A DNA stretch of 64,000 bases from Bog-473 sp963766995 (GCA_963766995.1 CAVYCE010000003.1:992001-1056000); one strand, 5' to 3'; positions 1-8,088 are shown, counted from the first letter of the stretch. Notes: generated from the letters alone by a model not told the origin. A program made the numbers and translations.

Positions 1-642
1 TACTTCGACCATCTCGCCGGAGTACGGCTGCTCTGCTTGACCGGCACCTTGCAGTTCGCCGCCGACACCGCGTTCACGTCCACGACGCCGCCGGCTGCGG
101 CGGTTGCCTGGGTCGGAGCCGTCATTGTCGTTTTGGAAGTTGTTGCGATTCTGATTGTTCTGGTTGTTCTGGTTGTTGCGATTCTGATTGTTCTGGCCCT
201 GGCTGGGCCGGTTCTGGTTGTTGCGATTGTTCTGGCTGTGCTGACCGTTCTGCTGCGGCCCATCGGAGGAAGCACCATCGGCCAATTCAGGCGGCTCGAC
301 AAACACGGCGGGAGCCGAACTGTCGGTGGCGACTGATGCCGTTTCGGCCACGGGCTCTGCCGAGGCCTCAGTTGGAGCAGCCGCCTCTGCAGGAGTGTCT
401 GCAGTCTGGGTGCCCGCACGGGATCGCGCTGGCTTGTGAGTGGTGCCGCCACCATTGGTGGAACCGCCATTCGAGCTGTCGCCGTTGCTGGTCACGCCAG
501 TAGCGGAGAGTATTTGGTCAATGATGTCGGCCTTCTTGGTCCGGGTCGTCGTCTTCAGCGACATGGCCTGGGCAATGGCACTGAGCTCATCACGCTCTTT
601 GCCTTCAAGTACCGATCGTTCGAGCTGCTGTTCCGCAGTCAT
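1..642 (-). CDS. rho: Transcription termination factor Rho, N-terminal part (runs off the window)
   Basis: The first 214 codons of Rho are present; the helicase/ATPase core lies beyond the left edge. Residues about 7-46 form the Rho_N (SAP-like) helical domain (LERSVLEGKERDELSAIAQ). A long Thr/Ala/Ser-rich linker follows, then an Asn/Gln/Arg-rich tract at about residues 134-174 (units such as NNRNNQN), then a basic RRSRRRRGR patch, ending in GEMVEV, which is the entry into the cold-shock RNA-binding domain. Extended N-termini of this kind are known from high-GC actinobacteria and give Rho extra RNA contacts. The ATG at 642 is preceded by GAGGAG; an in-frame ATG at 657 has no ribosome-binding site. 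It lies downstream of lysA-hom-thrC on the same strand, a common actinobacterial order. Confidence 0.9.
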   Translation of the reverse strand, partial: MTAEQQLERSVLEGKERDELSAIAQAMSLKTTTRTKKADIIDQILSATGVTSNGDSSNGGSTNGGGTTHKPARSRAGTQTADTPAEAAAPTEASAEPVAETASVATDSSAPAVFVEPPELADGASSDGPQQNGQHSQNNRNNQNRPSQGQNNQNRNNQNNQNNQNRNNFQNDNDGSDPGNRRSRRRRGRERGVGGELQGAGQAEQPYSGEMVEV

Positions 643-896
643 CGGGCTCCTCTTCCATAGAGGGTTATCGCCGGCTCGGGATATCCGCGCGCGGCAAGGG
701 AATTCAGGGAGGAGAAAGCGTTCGATCTTCGAACCTTCCCCCGATCACCTCTGCGAAAAGCGCACCCGGGACCATTTGGTACCCGCGGAGAGCGCCTCAA
801 AGCGCAGTGGGGATAGATGCACATTAGCGGGGCCGGAACAGCATTGCCAACATCCCCTGGTCAACCTGGGTGTCGTCTGAGGAAGTTCTGGTCCGA
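643..896. other. thrC-rho intergenic region, no gene seen
   Basis: These 254 bases separate the thrC stop from the rho start. Actinobacteria often place thrB (homoserine kinase) here, but no homoserine-kinase-like reading frame is present. Presumably it holds the rho promoter and 5' leader on the minus strand. I could not identify a convincing -35/-10 pair or a terminator. Confidence 0.5.
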
Positions 897-1940
897 TCAG
901 AGGGAGAGCTCGGCCAAAATCGACCGCATATCGAGGTCGATGACCGAGGGTACGGATATCTGACCGATGGCCAAATCGGGATCCTTCAGGCCGTGCCCGG
1001 TCAGCACGCAGACCACGGTGGAGCCTTCGGGCACACCGCTCTTGATCAACCCTGCCACCGACGCGGCCGATGCCGCCTCGCAGAACACCGACTCATGCTG
1101 AGCCAAGAATGTGTAGGCCCCGAGAATTTCTTCGTCGGTGACTGCGGTGATGGAGCCCCCTGATTCGCTGGCCGCCGAAGTCGCCGCGTACCAACTGGCC
1201 GGGTTGCCGATCCGAATGGCGGTGGCGATGGTGTCTGGATGCTCAACCGGGTGCCCGAGCACAATGGGCGCGGCACCAGCGGCCTGGAAGCCGAGCATGT
1301 GCGGCAGCTTGGTTGAGCGTCCCGCTTCCTTGTACTGGAGGTAACCACGCCAATAGGCCGAAATGTTGCCGGCGTTGCCGACGGGTATGCAATGGAAGTC
1401 GGGGGCATCGCCCAGGACGTCGACGATTTCGAAGGCACCCGTTTTCTGGCCTTCAATCCGGTGCGGGTTGACCGAGTTCACGACCGTGATGGGCGCATGG
1501 TTTGGTAGGTCCCGCACAATGTTGAGCGCTTCGTCGAAGTTGCCGTTCACCTGCAACACTCGGGCGCCGTGAATAAGCGCTTGCGCCAGCTTTCCCAGCG
1601 CGATGTGACCGTCGGGAATCAATACGGCGCAGGCCAGTCCGGCGCGAGCGGCATAGGCGGCAGCCGAGGCCGAGGTATTGCCCGTCGATGCGCACACCAC
1701 GGCTTTGGCACCCTCTTCGACCGCCTTAGAGATGGCCATGGTCATGCCGCGATCCTTGAACGAACCGGTGGGGTTGGCTCCTTCGATCTTCAACCACACC
1801 TGGGCTCCAACCCGGTCCGATAATCGAGGTGCCGGCACTAACGGAGTGCCACCTTCCAACAACGTCACCACCGGTGCGTCAGGTGTCAGCGGCAGGAACT
1901 CCCGATACTCCTCCATCACGCCCCGCCATCCCACCACCAT
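897..1940 (-). CDS. thrC: Threonine synthase
   Basis: A pyridoxal-phosphate enzyme that converts O-phosphohomoserine to L-threonine, the last step of threonine synthesis. The 347-residue length fits the short actinobacterial type. The PLP lysine is Lys62 in NPTGSFKDRGM; CASTGNTSASAAAYAARAG follows as the phosphate-binding Ser/Thr-rich segment and the C-terminal half has VCVLTGHGLKDP. The chosen start gives MVVGWRGVMEEYREFLP, which matches the family N-terminus. It begins only 2 bases after the hom stop, so it is co-transcribed and probably translationally coupled with hom. Confidence 0.95.
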   Translation of the reverse strand: MVVGWRGVMEEYREFLPLTPDAPVVTLLEGGTPLVPAPRLSDRVGAQVWLKIEGANPTGSFKDRGMTMAISKAVEEGAKAVVCASTGNTSASAAAYAARAGLACAVLIPDGHIALGKLAQALIHGARVLQVNGNFDEALNIVRDLPNHAPITVVNSVNPHRIEGQKTGAFEIVDVLGDAPDFHCIPVGNAGNISAYWRGYLQYKEAGRSTKLPHMLGFQAAGAAPIVLGHPVEHPDTIATAIRIGNPASWYAATSAASESGGSITAVTDEEILGAYTFLAQHESVFCEAASAASVAGLIKSGVPEGSTVVCVLTGHGLKDPDLAIGQISVPSVIDLDMRSILAELSL

Positions 1941-1942
1941 GC

Positions 1943-3259
1943 TCAGTCGTCTCCCTCGCTGATCACCCGCATTACTCCGCTGACCCGATCGACGGCCTGG
2001 AGGCGACGCAGTTCGTCGATGGTGGCCAGCAGATCGCCTTCCCGTGCCACGTGGGTCAAAAAGATCAGCCTGGCTTCATCGGCCATGCCGGCCTGCTCCA
2101 TGGCTCTGATCGACACATCGTGGTCACCGAAGACCTTGGCCACAGCGGCCAGCACGCCAGGGCGATCAGCCACGTCCATGCTCAGGTAGAAGGCCGAGCG
2201 CATGTCGGCCTGTGACTGCAACTTGGTACTGGTTCGCTTCGGCGCAGGCGCAGGCGCTCCGGCCCGCAGATTCCTCGACGCATCGACCAGGTCACCGAGA
2301 ACGGCGCTGGCAGTCGGTCCTCCACCGGCGCCACGGCCGTAAAGCATCAACTCGCCGCTCACCGCCCCCTCTACGAAAATGGCGTTGAAAGCGCCGCGGA
2401 CCGAAGCCAACGGATGAGCCCGAGGCACCATGGTCGGATGGACTCGAACCGAGAGCTCGGGACCACCGTCGACGAGTTCAGCTACAGCGAGGAGCTTGAC
2501 CGAGTAACCCAGCCGGTTGGCATAGGCCACGTCGGCCGCGCCAATCCCCGTTATCCCCTCGCGATGGACATCGGCGTCCACCACATCGCTCCCAAAGGCC
2601 AACGCAGCCAGGATGGCCGCTTTAGCTGCGGCATCGTGCCCTTCCACGTCGGCCGTGGGGTCGCGCTCGGCCATGCCCAAGGCCTGGGCCTCGGCCAGGG
2701 CGTCGGCGTAGTCCATACCGTCTTCTTCCATCCGGGTCAGGATGAAATTGGTCGTCCCGTTGACGATGCCCATCACTCGCACAATCTGCTCACCGGCCAG
2801 GGACTCCCGAAGTGGGCGGATCACCGGGATGGCTCCGCCAACGGCTGCCTCATAGAGAAGGTCCACCCCGTGGTTGGCGGCCACATCGGCTAATTCAGCG
2901 CCAGCCACGGCCAACAGAGCCTTGTTGGCGGTCACCACCGGCTTGCCGGATCGGAGTGCGGCGTCGATCAATTCGTGAGCCGGGTGCATGCCACCGATGA
3001 CTTCGACCACGACATCCACGTCGTCGCGAGTGACCAATCCGGCCGCATCAGCGGAGATCAACTCGACAGGGATTTCCTTCGACCGAGGCCGTGCCGTATC
3101 GGCCACCGCGATACCGACCAGACTCAAGTGCACCCCCGTTCGGGTGGCTATCTCGTCCTGTCGGGTGAGGAGCAGCTCGGCCAGCGCACTGCCTACGTTT
3201 CCGCAGCCCAAGAGCCCGACGCGGACCGTCAACCCAGTCTGTGAGGCGGCCTTGGTCAT
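1943..3259 (-). CDS. hom: Homoserine dehydrogenase
   Basis: Reduces aspartate semialdehyde to homoserine with NAD(P)H, the branch point to threonine and methionine. The 438-residue protein opens with a Rossmann motif GLLGCGNVGSA at about residues 15-25, has the substrate-domain stretch GIVNGTTNFIL and a C-terminal ACT domain (DRPGVLAAVAKVFGDHDVS) that in this family mediates feedback inhibition by threonine. I place the start at 3259 (MTKAASQTG, preceded by GGTGGG); the open frame continues 40 codons upstream but that extension has no similarity and nearly reaches lysA. It sits between lysA and thrC in one operon. Confidence 0.95.
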   Translation of the reverse strand: MTKAASQTGLTVRVGLLGCGNVGSALAELLLTRQDEIATRTGVHLSLVGIAVADTARPRSKEIPVELISADAAGLVTRDDVDVVVEVIGGMHPAHELIDAALRSGKPVVTANKALLAVAGAELADVAANHGVDLLYEAAVGGAIPVIRPLRESLAGEQIVRVMGIVNGTTNFILTRMEEDGMDYADALAEAQALGMAERDPTADVEGHDAAAKAAILAALAFGSDVVDADVHREGITGIGAADVAYANRLGYSVKLLAVAELVDGGPELSVRVHPTMVPRAHPLASVRGAFNAIFVEGAVSGELMLYGRGAGGGPTASAVLGDLVDASRNLRAGAPAPAPKRTSTKLQSQADMRSAFYLSMDVADRPGVLAAVAKVFGDHDVSIRAMEQAGMADEARLIFLTHVAREGDLLATIDELRRLQAVDRVSGVMRVISEGDD

Positions 3260-3305
3260 CCCACCACGGTACAGGGTGCCTGCCGCGACGATTGAAGCTG
3301 CGGCA

Positions 3306-4619
3306 TCACGAATCGAGACGAGAAAGGTCCTCGAAGGTCTCGCGCCGAACGACCACCCGAGCCGAACCATCGGCCACAAAGATCACGGCGGGACGGGGCA
3401 CCTTGTTGTAATTGGAAGCCATGGAATAGCCGTAGGCCCCCGTGACCGGCGTGGCCAGGATGTCGCCAGTGTGCAGGTCGTTGGGCACCCAAGCCTCCGG
3501 CACAATGAGATCGCCGCTCTCGCAATGCTTGCCCACCACTCGAACCGAACGAGGGCGCTCCGCTCTAACGGCACGGGGTAGAAACGCCTCGTAGCCGCTT
3601 CCGTAGAGCACCGGCCTCGGATTGTCACTCATGCCGCCATCGACACTGACGTATGTCCTGATGTCGGGCAGCTCCTTGATGGTGCCGACGCTGTACAACG
3701 TGATGGCCGCAGCCGCAGCAATGGAGCGGCCCGGTTCGGCCGACAGGCGGACGTCCTCACGTACTCCCGCTTTGCGGCAGGCCAGCCGGGTCGCCTCGGC
3801 CCATTCAGTGATGGAAGGTGCGGACTCACCGTTGACATACGGCACACCCAACCCACCACCGACGACCAGTTCGGACAGTCCAAGGGGGGCAAAGAATGAG
3901 CCCAGAACTTCGGCCGCCTGTTCGAACGATGCCGCATCGAACACCTGGCTGCCGATGTGGGCATGCACGCCGATCAGCTCGACACCTGGAAGCAGCTCGA
4001 GCGCAGCCACCGCTTTGTCTGCTGCCCCCGAAGCCACTGAGAACCCGAACTTGGAGTCCTCTTGCCCGGTGCGAATGAACTCATGAGTATGAGCAGAGAT
4101 CCCTGGCGTGACGCGCACCAGCACCTTCGGCCGGTCGACCTGCGGTGATCGATCCTGCAGCAGGCGTCCCAGTCGGGCTACTTCGTCGAACGAGTCAATG
4201 ACAATCCGCCCCACACCGACATCGAGCGCCTGTGTCAGTTCATCTTCAGACTTGTTATTGCCGTGGAGGACCAGCCGTTCTGCCGGCACCCCGGCTGACA
4301 GCGCCACGTGCAGCTCGCCGCCGGACGCCACGTCGAGGTGCATGCCTTCTTCATGTACCAACTGAGCCATCGCTCGACATAGGAAAGCCTTGGTGGCATA
4401 GGCCACCCCCTCGCCCCAGGCCGCCACCGCTTCCCGACAGGCACCGCGGAGGTGCTGCTCGTCGTAAACGAAGAGCGGCGTCCCGAACTCGGCGGCCAGC
4501 TCGAGGACATCGATGCCACCTATCTCCAGGTGGCCTTTCTCACTCACCGACGATGAACTGGGGAGTAAATCCCACTGCACGGCCGCGTGGCGCGCGTCGA
4601 TTTCAGCAGGCATGGTCAA
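3306..4619 (-). CDS. lysA: Diaminopimelate decarboxylase
   Basis: Decarboxylates meso-diaminopimelate to L-lysine using pyridoxal phosphate. The 437-residue protein has the fold-III PLP lysine Lys77 in VAYATKAFL, the HIGSQV motif, the glycine-rich phosphate loop GGGLGVPY, EPGRSI, and the active-site CESGD motif contributed across the dimer. It is the first gene of the lysA-hom-thrC operon; 46 bases separate it from hom. Two ATG codons (4619 and 4613) lie close together at the start and cannot be told apart by sequence alone. Confidence 0.95.
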   Translation of the reverse strand: MTMPAEIDARHAAVQWDLLPSSSSVSEKGHLEIGGIDVLELAAEFGTPLFVYDEQHLRGACREAVAAWGEGVAYATKAFLCRAMAQLVHEEGMHLDVASGGELHVALSAGVPAERLVLHGNNKSEDELTQALDVGVGRIVIDSFDEVARLGRLLQDRSPQVDRPKVLVRVTPGISAHTHEFIRTGQEDSKFGFSVASGAADKAVAALELLPGVELIGVHAHIGSQVFDAASFEQAAEVLGSFFAPLGLSELVVGGGLGVPYVNGESAPSITEWAEATRLACRKAGVREDVRLSAEPGRSIAAAAAITLYSVGTIKELPDIRTYVSVDGGMSDNPRPVLYGSGYEAFLPRAVRAERPRSVRVVGKHCESGDLIVPEAWVPNDLHTGDILATPVTGAYGYSMASNYNKVPRPAVIFVADGSARVVVRRETFEDLSRLDS

Positions 4620-4693
4620 GCAGAATACGGCAGCCTGGGATCCGCCTCGAACCGCGTCCAGTCACCCGACGACTACGATCGTTCCCTGCTCTC

Positions 4694-4768
4694 GCCCCCG
4701 TAGCTCAGCGGATAGAGCACCGCCCTCCGGAGGCGGTGGCGCAGGTTCGAGTCCTGCCGGGGGCGCCA
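4694..4768 (+). tRNA. tRNA-Arg (anticodon CCG)
   Basis: A complete cloverleaf can be drawn. Acceptor arm GCCCCCG (4694-4700) pairs with CGGGGGC (4758-4764); D arm GCTC/GAGC; anticodon stem CCGCC/GGCGG around the loop CTCCGGA with anticodon CCG, reading CGG; T arm GCAGG-TTCGAGT-CCTGC. The 3' CCA (4766-4768) is encoded. It lies between divergent lysA and the end of the ABC permease gene. No integrase or duplicated 3' end was found nearby, so there is no sign that it is an attachment site. Confidence 0.95.
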
Positions 4769-4774
4769 TTGTGA

Positions 4775-4825
4775 TGTGTCAAGACACAGAGCACCAGCGT
4801 ATGAAACAGCGAAGCTGTGCGCTGG
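4775..4825 (+). terminator. Tandem hairpins after tRNA-Arg
   Basis: Just after the tRNA are TGTGTC-AA-GACACA (4775-4788) and a larger stem CCAGCG (4794-4799) with CGCTGG (4820-4825), enclosing a small CAGC-GAA-GCTG hairpin. No T-run follows, so this is a plausible processing or termination structure rather than a classical intrinsic terminator. Confidence 0.35.
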
Positions 4826-4862
4826 ATTGCTCCTGCTGCTCGAGTTCAGGTCCATCGGACAG

Positions 4863-5660
4863 CTATTGCGGCGTGGCGGCGCGTCGTCGGTTGTAGAGGT
4901 GGGTGGCCCAGAAGTACGAGGCAACACCAATCATCAGACTCCAGATGATGGCCAACAAGATGTGAGCGCGAACGGGACCGCCGCTCAAAAGGCCATGCAC
5001 GGTTTGCGCCACCGGCGTAAAGGGCTGGTACTCAGCGAACTGCCGCAGGCCGGTCGGCATGGTGCTGGTCGGTACAAATCCGCTGCCAAGGAAGGGCAAC
5101 AAGGTGAGGAACATCGGTGTGTTGCTGGCGGTCTCGACGCTTTTTGCCGTCAACCCCAGTGCCACGGCTAGCCAGATCAGGCCGAAGGCAAACAGGTTCA
5201 GCATCCCGATGGCGGCGACCCAGGCCATCGGGCTGGCCGATGCTTGGAAACCGAGTGCGAAGGCAACGCCGATGAGCACACCGATGGCCCCGACAATCTG
5301 GATCATGCTGCCCAGTACGTGTCCCGTGAGCACCGAAGCCCGAGCGATGGCCATGGTGCGAAAGCGGTCGATGATGCCGCCGGTCATATCCATGGCCACT
5401 CTGATCGATGTGCCTTGGACGGCTGAAGCAACCGCAATCAACAGTACGCCGGGCACCACGTAGTTCAGGTAGGCACTCCGTCCTTCGTGTGCGCCCAGAC
5501 CGGCCCCCAGTTGGCCGCCGAAGACGTAGACGAAAAGGAGAAGGAAGACGATCGGCATACCAACCAACATCAAGGTCATGGATGGATACCGAAGCTGGTG
5601 TTTGAGATTCCGCCGCAACATGGTGCGCGAATCGCTGATGGTGAAGGCCAGCGTGCTCAC
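4863..5660 (-). CDS. ABC-2 type transporter permease (DrrB-like)
   Basis: A 265-residue integral membrane protein of the ABC-2 family with about six predicted membrane segments (for example MTLMLVGMPIVFLLLFVYVFG near the N-terminus and IGVLIGVAFALGF in the middle). The segment GGIIDRFRTMAIARASVL is typical of DrrB-like daunorubicin/drug exporters. It overlaps the ATPase gene by 4 bases (ATGA), so the two make one exporter under the upstream MarR-type regulator. The substrate cannot be read from the sequence; hydrophobic drug or lipid export is the usual role of the family. Confidence 0.85.
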   Translation of the reverse strand: MSTLAFTISDSRTMLRRNLKHQLRYPSMTLMLVGMPIVFLLLFVYVFGGQLGAGLGAHEGRSAYLNYVVPGVLLIAVASAVQGTSIRVAMDMTGGIIDRFRTMAIARASVLTGHVLGSMIQIVGAIGVLIGVAFALGFQASASPMAWVAAIGMLNLFAFGLIWLAVALGLTAKSVETASNTPMFLTLLPFLGSGFVPTSTMPTGLRQFAEYQPFTPVAQTVHGLLSGGPVRAHILLAIIWSLMIGVASYFWATHLYNRRRAATPQ

Positions 5661-6640
5661 GGCGTGGCTCCTTCCAGGATTTGCTCCTGATCGAACTTCT
5701 CTGAGACGTGGCTGCCGGTCATTGCGAAGAAGACATCGTCGAGATCGGGAGTCTCCATGGACAGTCGGTCAACCGAGATGTGGGCTTCGTGCAGGGTGTC
5801 GAGCAGTTCACGGAGAGCGTCGACCGACCCATTATTGGGAACTTGCAGCACCAGCTCCTCTTTATTGGCCACGGCCAATGCGAGCAACGCCGCGGCTGAG
5901 CGCAGCGCATTGGGATCAGCGAAGTGCAGCTGCACATGTCCCCCAGGTATCCGACTTTTGAGCTCATCGGGTGTGCCTTCGGCCACGATGCGACCGTTAT
6001 CCAACACAGCGATTCGTTCGGCCAGTTCGTCGGCCTCATCGAGGTACTGGGTGGTGAGAAGGATGGTGACGCCTGAAGTGGCCAGTTCCCGAATGATCTG
6101 CCACATGGTGTGGCGACTGCGCGGATCAAGGCCCGCCGTGGGCTCATCAAGGAAGATCACCTTCGGTGCGCCGATCAGCGTCATGGCCAAGTCAAGACGT
6201 CGTCGCATTCCGCCGGAGTAGGTCGAGAGCAACTTGTTGGCGGCATCGGTAAGGTCAAACTGCTCCAACAGTTCAGCCACGCGCTGCGCTCCGGAGGCTC
6301 GACCGAGATGGCGCAGGTCGGCCATCAGCTGGAGATTTTCGGTGCCTGTGAGGAGGTTGTCCACAGCGGAGAACTGTCCGGTGACTCCGATGACGGCGCG
6401 CACTCCGTCGGGGTCGGTTTCCAGGTCATGGCCAGCGATCTGTGTGGAGCCTGCATCGGCCGTGATCAACGTGGAGAGAATGCGGACCATCGTCGTCTTG
6501 CCTGCACCGTTGGGGCCGAGCAGGGCAAAGATCATTCCTTCTTCGACAGTCAAATCCACGCTATCGAGGACCAGGTTGTCACCAAAGGATTTCGATACGT
6601 CGCGGGCGACGAGTCCCGGTATGGATGATGGGTCGGTCAT
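5657..6640 (-). CDS. ABC transporter ATPase (DrrA-like)
   Basis: The ATP-binding subunit partnering the DrrB-like permease. Walker A is GPNGAGKTT, the signature is STYSGGMRRRLDLA, Walker B is KVIFLDEPTAGLD, and the H-loop region reads TILLTTQYLDEADELAERI. A C-terminal extension of about 90 residues ending in ISVDRLSMETPDLDDVFFAMTG is characteristic of the DrrA/daunorubicin-resistance type. I prefer the ATG at 6640, which has GAGG about 7 bases upstream; a GTG at 6652 directly abutting the regulator stop is the alternative. Expression is presumably controlled together with the regulator gene in front of it. Confidence 0.88.
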   Translation of the reverse strand: MTDPSSIPGLVARDVSKSFGDNLVLDSVDLTVEEGMIFALLGPNGAGKTTMVRILSTLITADAGSTQIAGHDLETDPDGVRAVIGVTGQFSAVDNLLTGTENLQLMADLRHLGRASGAQRVAELLEQFDLTDAANKLLSTYSGGMRRRLDLAMTLIGAPKVIFLDEPTAGLDPRSRHTMWQIIRELATSGVTILLTTQYLDEADELAERIAVLDNGRIVAEGTPDELKSRIPGGHVQLHFADPNALRSAAALLALAVANKEELVLQVPNNGSVDALRELLDTLHEAHISVDRLSMETPDLDDVFFAMTGSHVSEKFDQEQILEGATP

Positions 6641-6652
6641 GTCAGGCCTCAC

Positions 6653-7156
6653 TCAGCGCGTCATTGATTCGTCGGGCAATTCGCCCGCATTGCGGAGGGC
6701 CTCGCGGTGCTTCACCCATTCCATTTCCAACAAAGGAAGGTGCTGGACCAAGAATTTAGCGAAGGCGTTGTGTTCGAGGAGTACGGCCCGACGTTCGATC
6801 GGAGCGTCGCCCAGCATGTCGAGACCTTCTTGAGTCAGATCCGCTTGTTCCTGATATTCGGAGAGATCGAATCCCGTTGCTTGCGGCGAGGACATGTCGA
6901 CCCGCACTCGGTCCATTCGTTCGCCCGCGGCGCGAGACCGCTTGATAAGCGCAAGGTTCTCGAGCGCGGCCACGGCACCGGCAATGGCACTCCGACTGGC
7001 CAGTAGGGCATCGGCCAGCTCAGCAATGGTCTGCTCCCGTGGATCACAAACGGAGAGGTACCCCAGCAAGCGGCCCACCATCGGGGCCATCCCATAGCGG
7101 CGGGCGTAGAAGCGTCCGACATGGTCGGCATAGGTGATTTCACCGTCGGTTGGCAT
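6653..7156 (-). CDS. MarR/GbsR-type winged-helix regulator of the ABC exporter
   Basis: A 167-residue protein with a winged-helix DNA-binding region at about residues 25-85 (REQTIAELADALLASRSAIAGAVAALENLALIKR), followed by a helical C-terminal part likely used for dimerisation. The spacing and the N-terminal MAPMVGRLLGYLSVCDP resemble GbsR/MarR-family regulators. It is the first gene of the operon with the DrrA/DrrB-like exporter, and a 44-bp palindrome lies 18 bases before its start, so self-repression of the operon, relieved by a ligand, is the natural inference. The ligand is unknown. Confidence 0.8.
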   Translation of the reverse strand: MPTDGEITYADHVGRFYARRYGMAPMVGRLLGYLSVCDPREQTIAELADALLASRSAIAGAVAALENLALIKRSRAAGERMDRVRVDMSSPQATGFDLSEYQEQADLTQEGLDMLGDAPIERRAVLLEHNAFAKFLVQHLPLLEMEWVKHREALRNAGELPDESMTR

Positions 7157-7173
7157 CCTGTCACTTTAATACA

Positions 7174-7217
7174 CAGATACGTGAGATTACACAGATTTGT
7201 GTGATCTCACGTATCTG
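7174..7217. promoter_or_regulatory. 44-bp near-perfect palindrome, operator for the MarR/GbsR-type gene
   Basis: Arms of 20 bases (beginning CAGATACGTGAGAT, ending ATCTCACGTATCTG) flank a 4-base centre GATT; only one pair in the 20 is mismatched. It ends 17 bases upstream of the regulator's ATG, a position covering the promoter. The outer 14 bases are perfectly symmetric, and each arm contains a GTGAGAT core, so it may bind two dimers. Confidence 0.7.
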
Positions 7218-7276
7218 GAGCCAACTCACCGCCAACTCGCTATCGAACCGAGGAAGGGCATCTTCGAAAATACCCT

Positions 7277-7328
7277 GGTCAGCCCGATGCAAGACCTCGC
7301 TTCAACCGCACTATCTTTCGGGCTGACC
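7277..7328. repeat. 11-bp inverted repeat with 30-base spacer upstream of the flavoprotein gene
   Basis: GGTCAGCCCGA at 7277-7287 is perfectly complementary to TCGGGCTGACC at 7318-7328. The repeat lies 70-120 bases before the azoreductase-like gene. It could be paired regulator half-sites or a leader RNA stem. Confidence 0.5.
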
Positions 7329-7331
7329 CAT

Positions 7332-7360
7332 GATTGACGGCGTCAATCTGCGCCGTTTTT
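7332..7360 (+). promoter_or_regulatory. Operator-like palindrome overlapping a terminator-like hairpin
   Basis: GATTGAC-GGC-GTCAATC (7332-7348) is a perfect 17-bp palindrome. Overlapping it, ACGGCG (7337-7342) pairs with CGCCGT (7351-7356), followed by TTTT, which would form an intrinsic-terminator-like hairpin about 40 bases before the next gene. The two readings (operator or attenuator) are alternatives. Confidence 0.5.
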
Positions 7361-7398
7361 GCCATCGAAATTAGAAATATCCAACGGCCGGAGAAGAC

Positions 7399-8064
7399 AT
7401 GACGCTGTATCGACTGGACGCCAGCATTCGCATCGAGGGTTCGCATAGCCGCGCCTTGGCCGACATTGTGGAGCAAGAGTGGGTGACCGCACACCCCAAC
7501 GACTCCATCATCCGTCGTCAGGTCGGGATCGATCCTGTACCTGCCACCGCGTGGCCACTGGCCGCGCTGTCTCGGATGGCCCCGCCAGAACAGGAGCGCA
7601 CGCCCGAACAGGTTGAGGCCGTGGCCTTGGCAACTCACGAAGCCGATCAGTTGCTTTCTGCTGACGCGGCACTCTTCGCCGTACCGCTCTACAACTTCGG
7701 GGTGTCGCAGCACTTCAAAGCGTGGGTAGACCTCATGATTACCGACCCGCGCATGATTGGCCCGTCGCCGGCGACTGCCGGTACCCCTGCGGTATTGGCA
7801 GCAGTGCGGGGTGGCTTTTACGATGAGGGCTCGCCGCGCGAGGGGTGGGATCACGCCACCGGGTGGATGCGGCGCATTCTGGCTGACGTGTGGAAATTTG
7901 ATCTGGAAGTCGTGGAAGAACAGTTCACCTTGGTAGGAGTTAATCCTGCCCTCGACGCCTTCAAGGACACCGCCATTGAGTTGCGAGCCAAAGCCGAAAT
8001 AGAAGCTCGTGAGCGGGGACGCAAGCTCGCTGGCTCAGAAAGGCCGCCACCTCAAGGCGAGTAG
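7399..8064 (+). CDS. FMN-dependent azoreductase-like NAD(P)H oxidoreductase
   Basis: A 221-residue flavodoxin-fold protein. The N-terminus MTLYRLDASIRIEGSHSRAL carries the phosphate-binding segment for FMN, and PLYNFGVSQHFKAWVDLM is the family hallmark seen in AzoR-type NADH:quinone/azo reductases. It probably performs two-electron reduction of quinones or nitro/azo compounds in the cytoplasm. The ATG at 7399 is preceded by GGAGAAG. The gene stands alone behind two inverted repeats and diverges from the MarR/exporter operon, which suggests a stress-inducible function, but the physiological substrate is not evident. Confidence 0.75.
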   Translation: MTLYRLDASIRIEGSHSRALADIVEQEWVTAHPNDSIIRRQVGIDPVPATAWPLAALSRMAPPEQERTPEQVEAVALATHEADQLLSADAALFAVPLYNFGVSQHFKAWVDLMITDPRMIGPSPATAGTPAVLAAVRGGFYDEGSPREGWDHATGWMRRILADVWKFDLEVVEEQFTLVGVNPALDAFKDTAIELRAKAEIEARERGRKLAGSERPPPQGE

Positions 8065-8073
8065 CACCAGCCG

Positions 8074-8088
8074 AGGACTCCAAGTCCT
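8074..8088 (+). terminator. Small hairpin after the flavoprotein gene
   Basis: AGGACT-CCA-AGTCCT lies 10 bases past the stop codon and is followed by TGTTCT. The stem is short, so termination here is only possible. Confidence 0.3.

Noticed and set aside
120..240. Short repeated DNA units resembling a degenerate array
   Set aside because: They encode the Asn/Arg-rich linker of Rho on the minus strand; no spacers and no cas genes.
37..336. Plus-strand open frame encoding a very hydrophobic peptide
   Set aside because: It is the antisense shadow of the rho linker; valine/leucine-rich because it is complementary to Asn/Gln codons.
4694..4768. tRNA-Arg as a possible integration site
   Set aside because: No integrase, no repeat of the tRNA 3' end and no change to mobile-type genes next to it.
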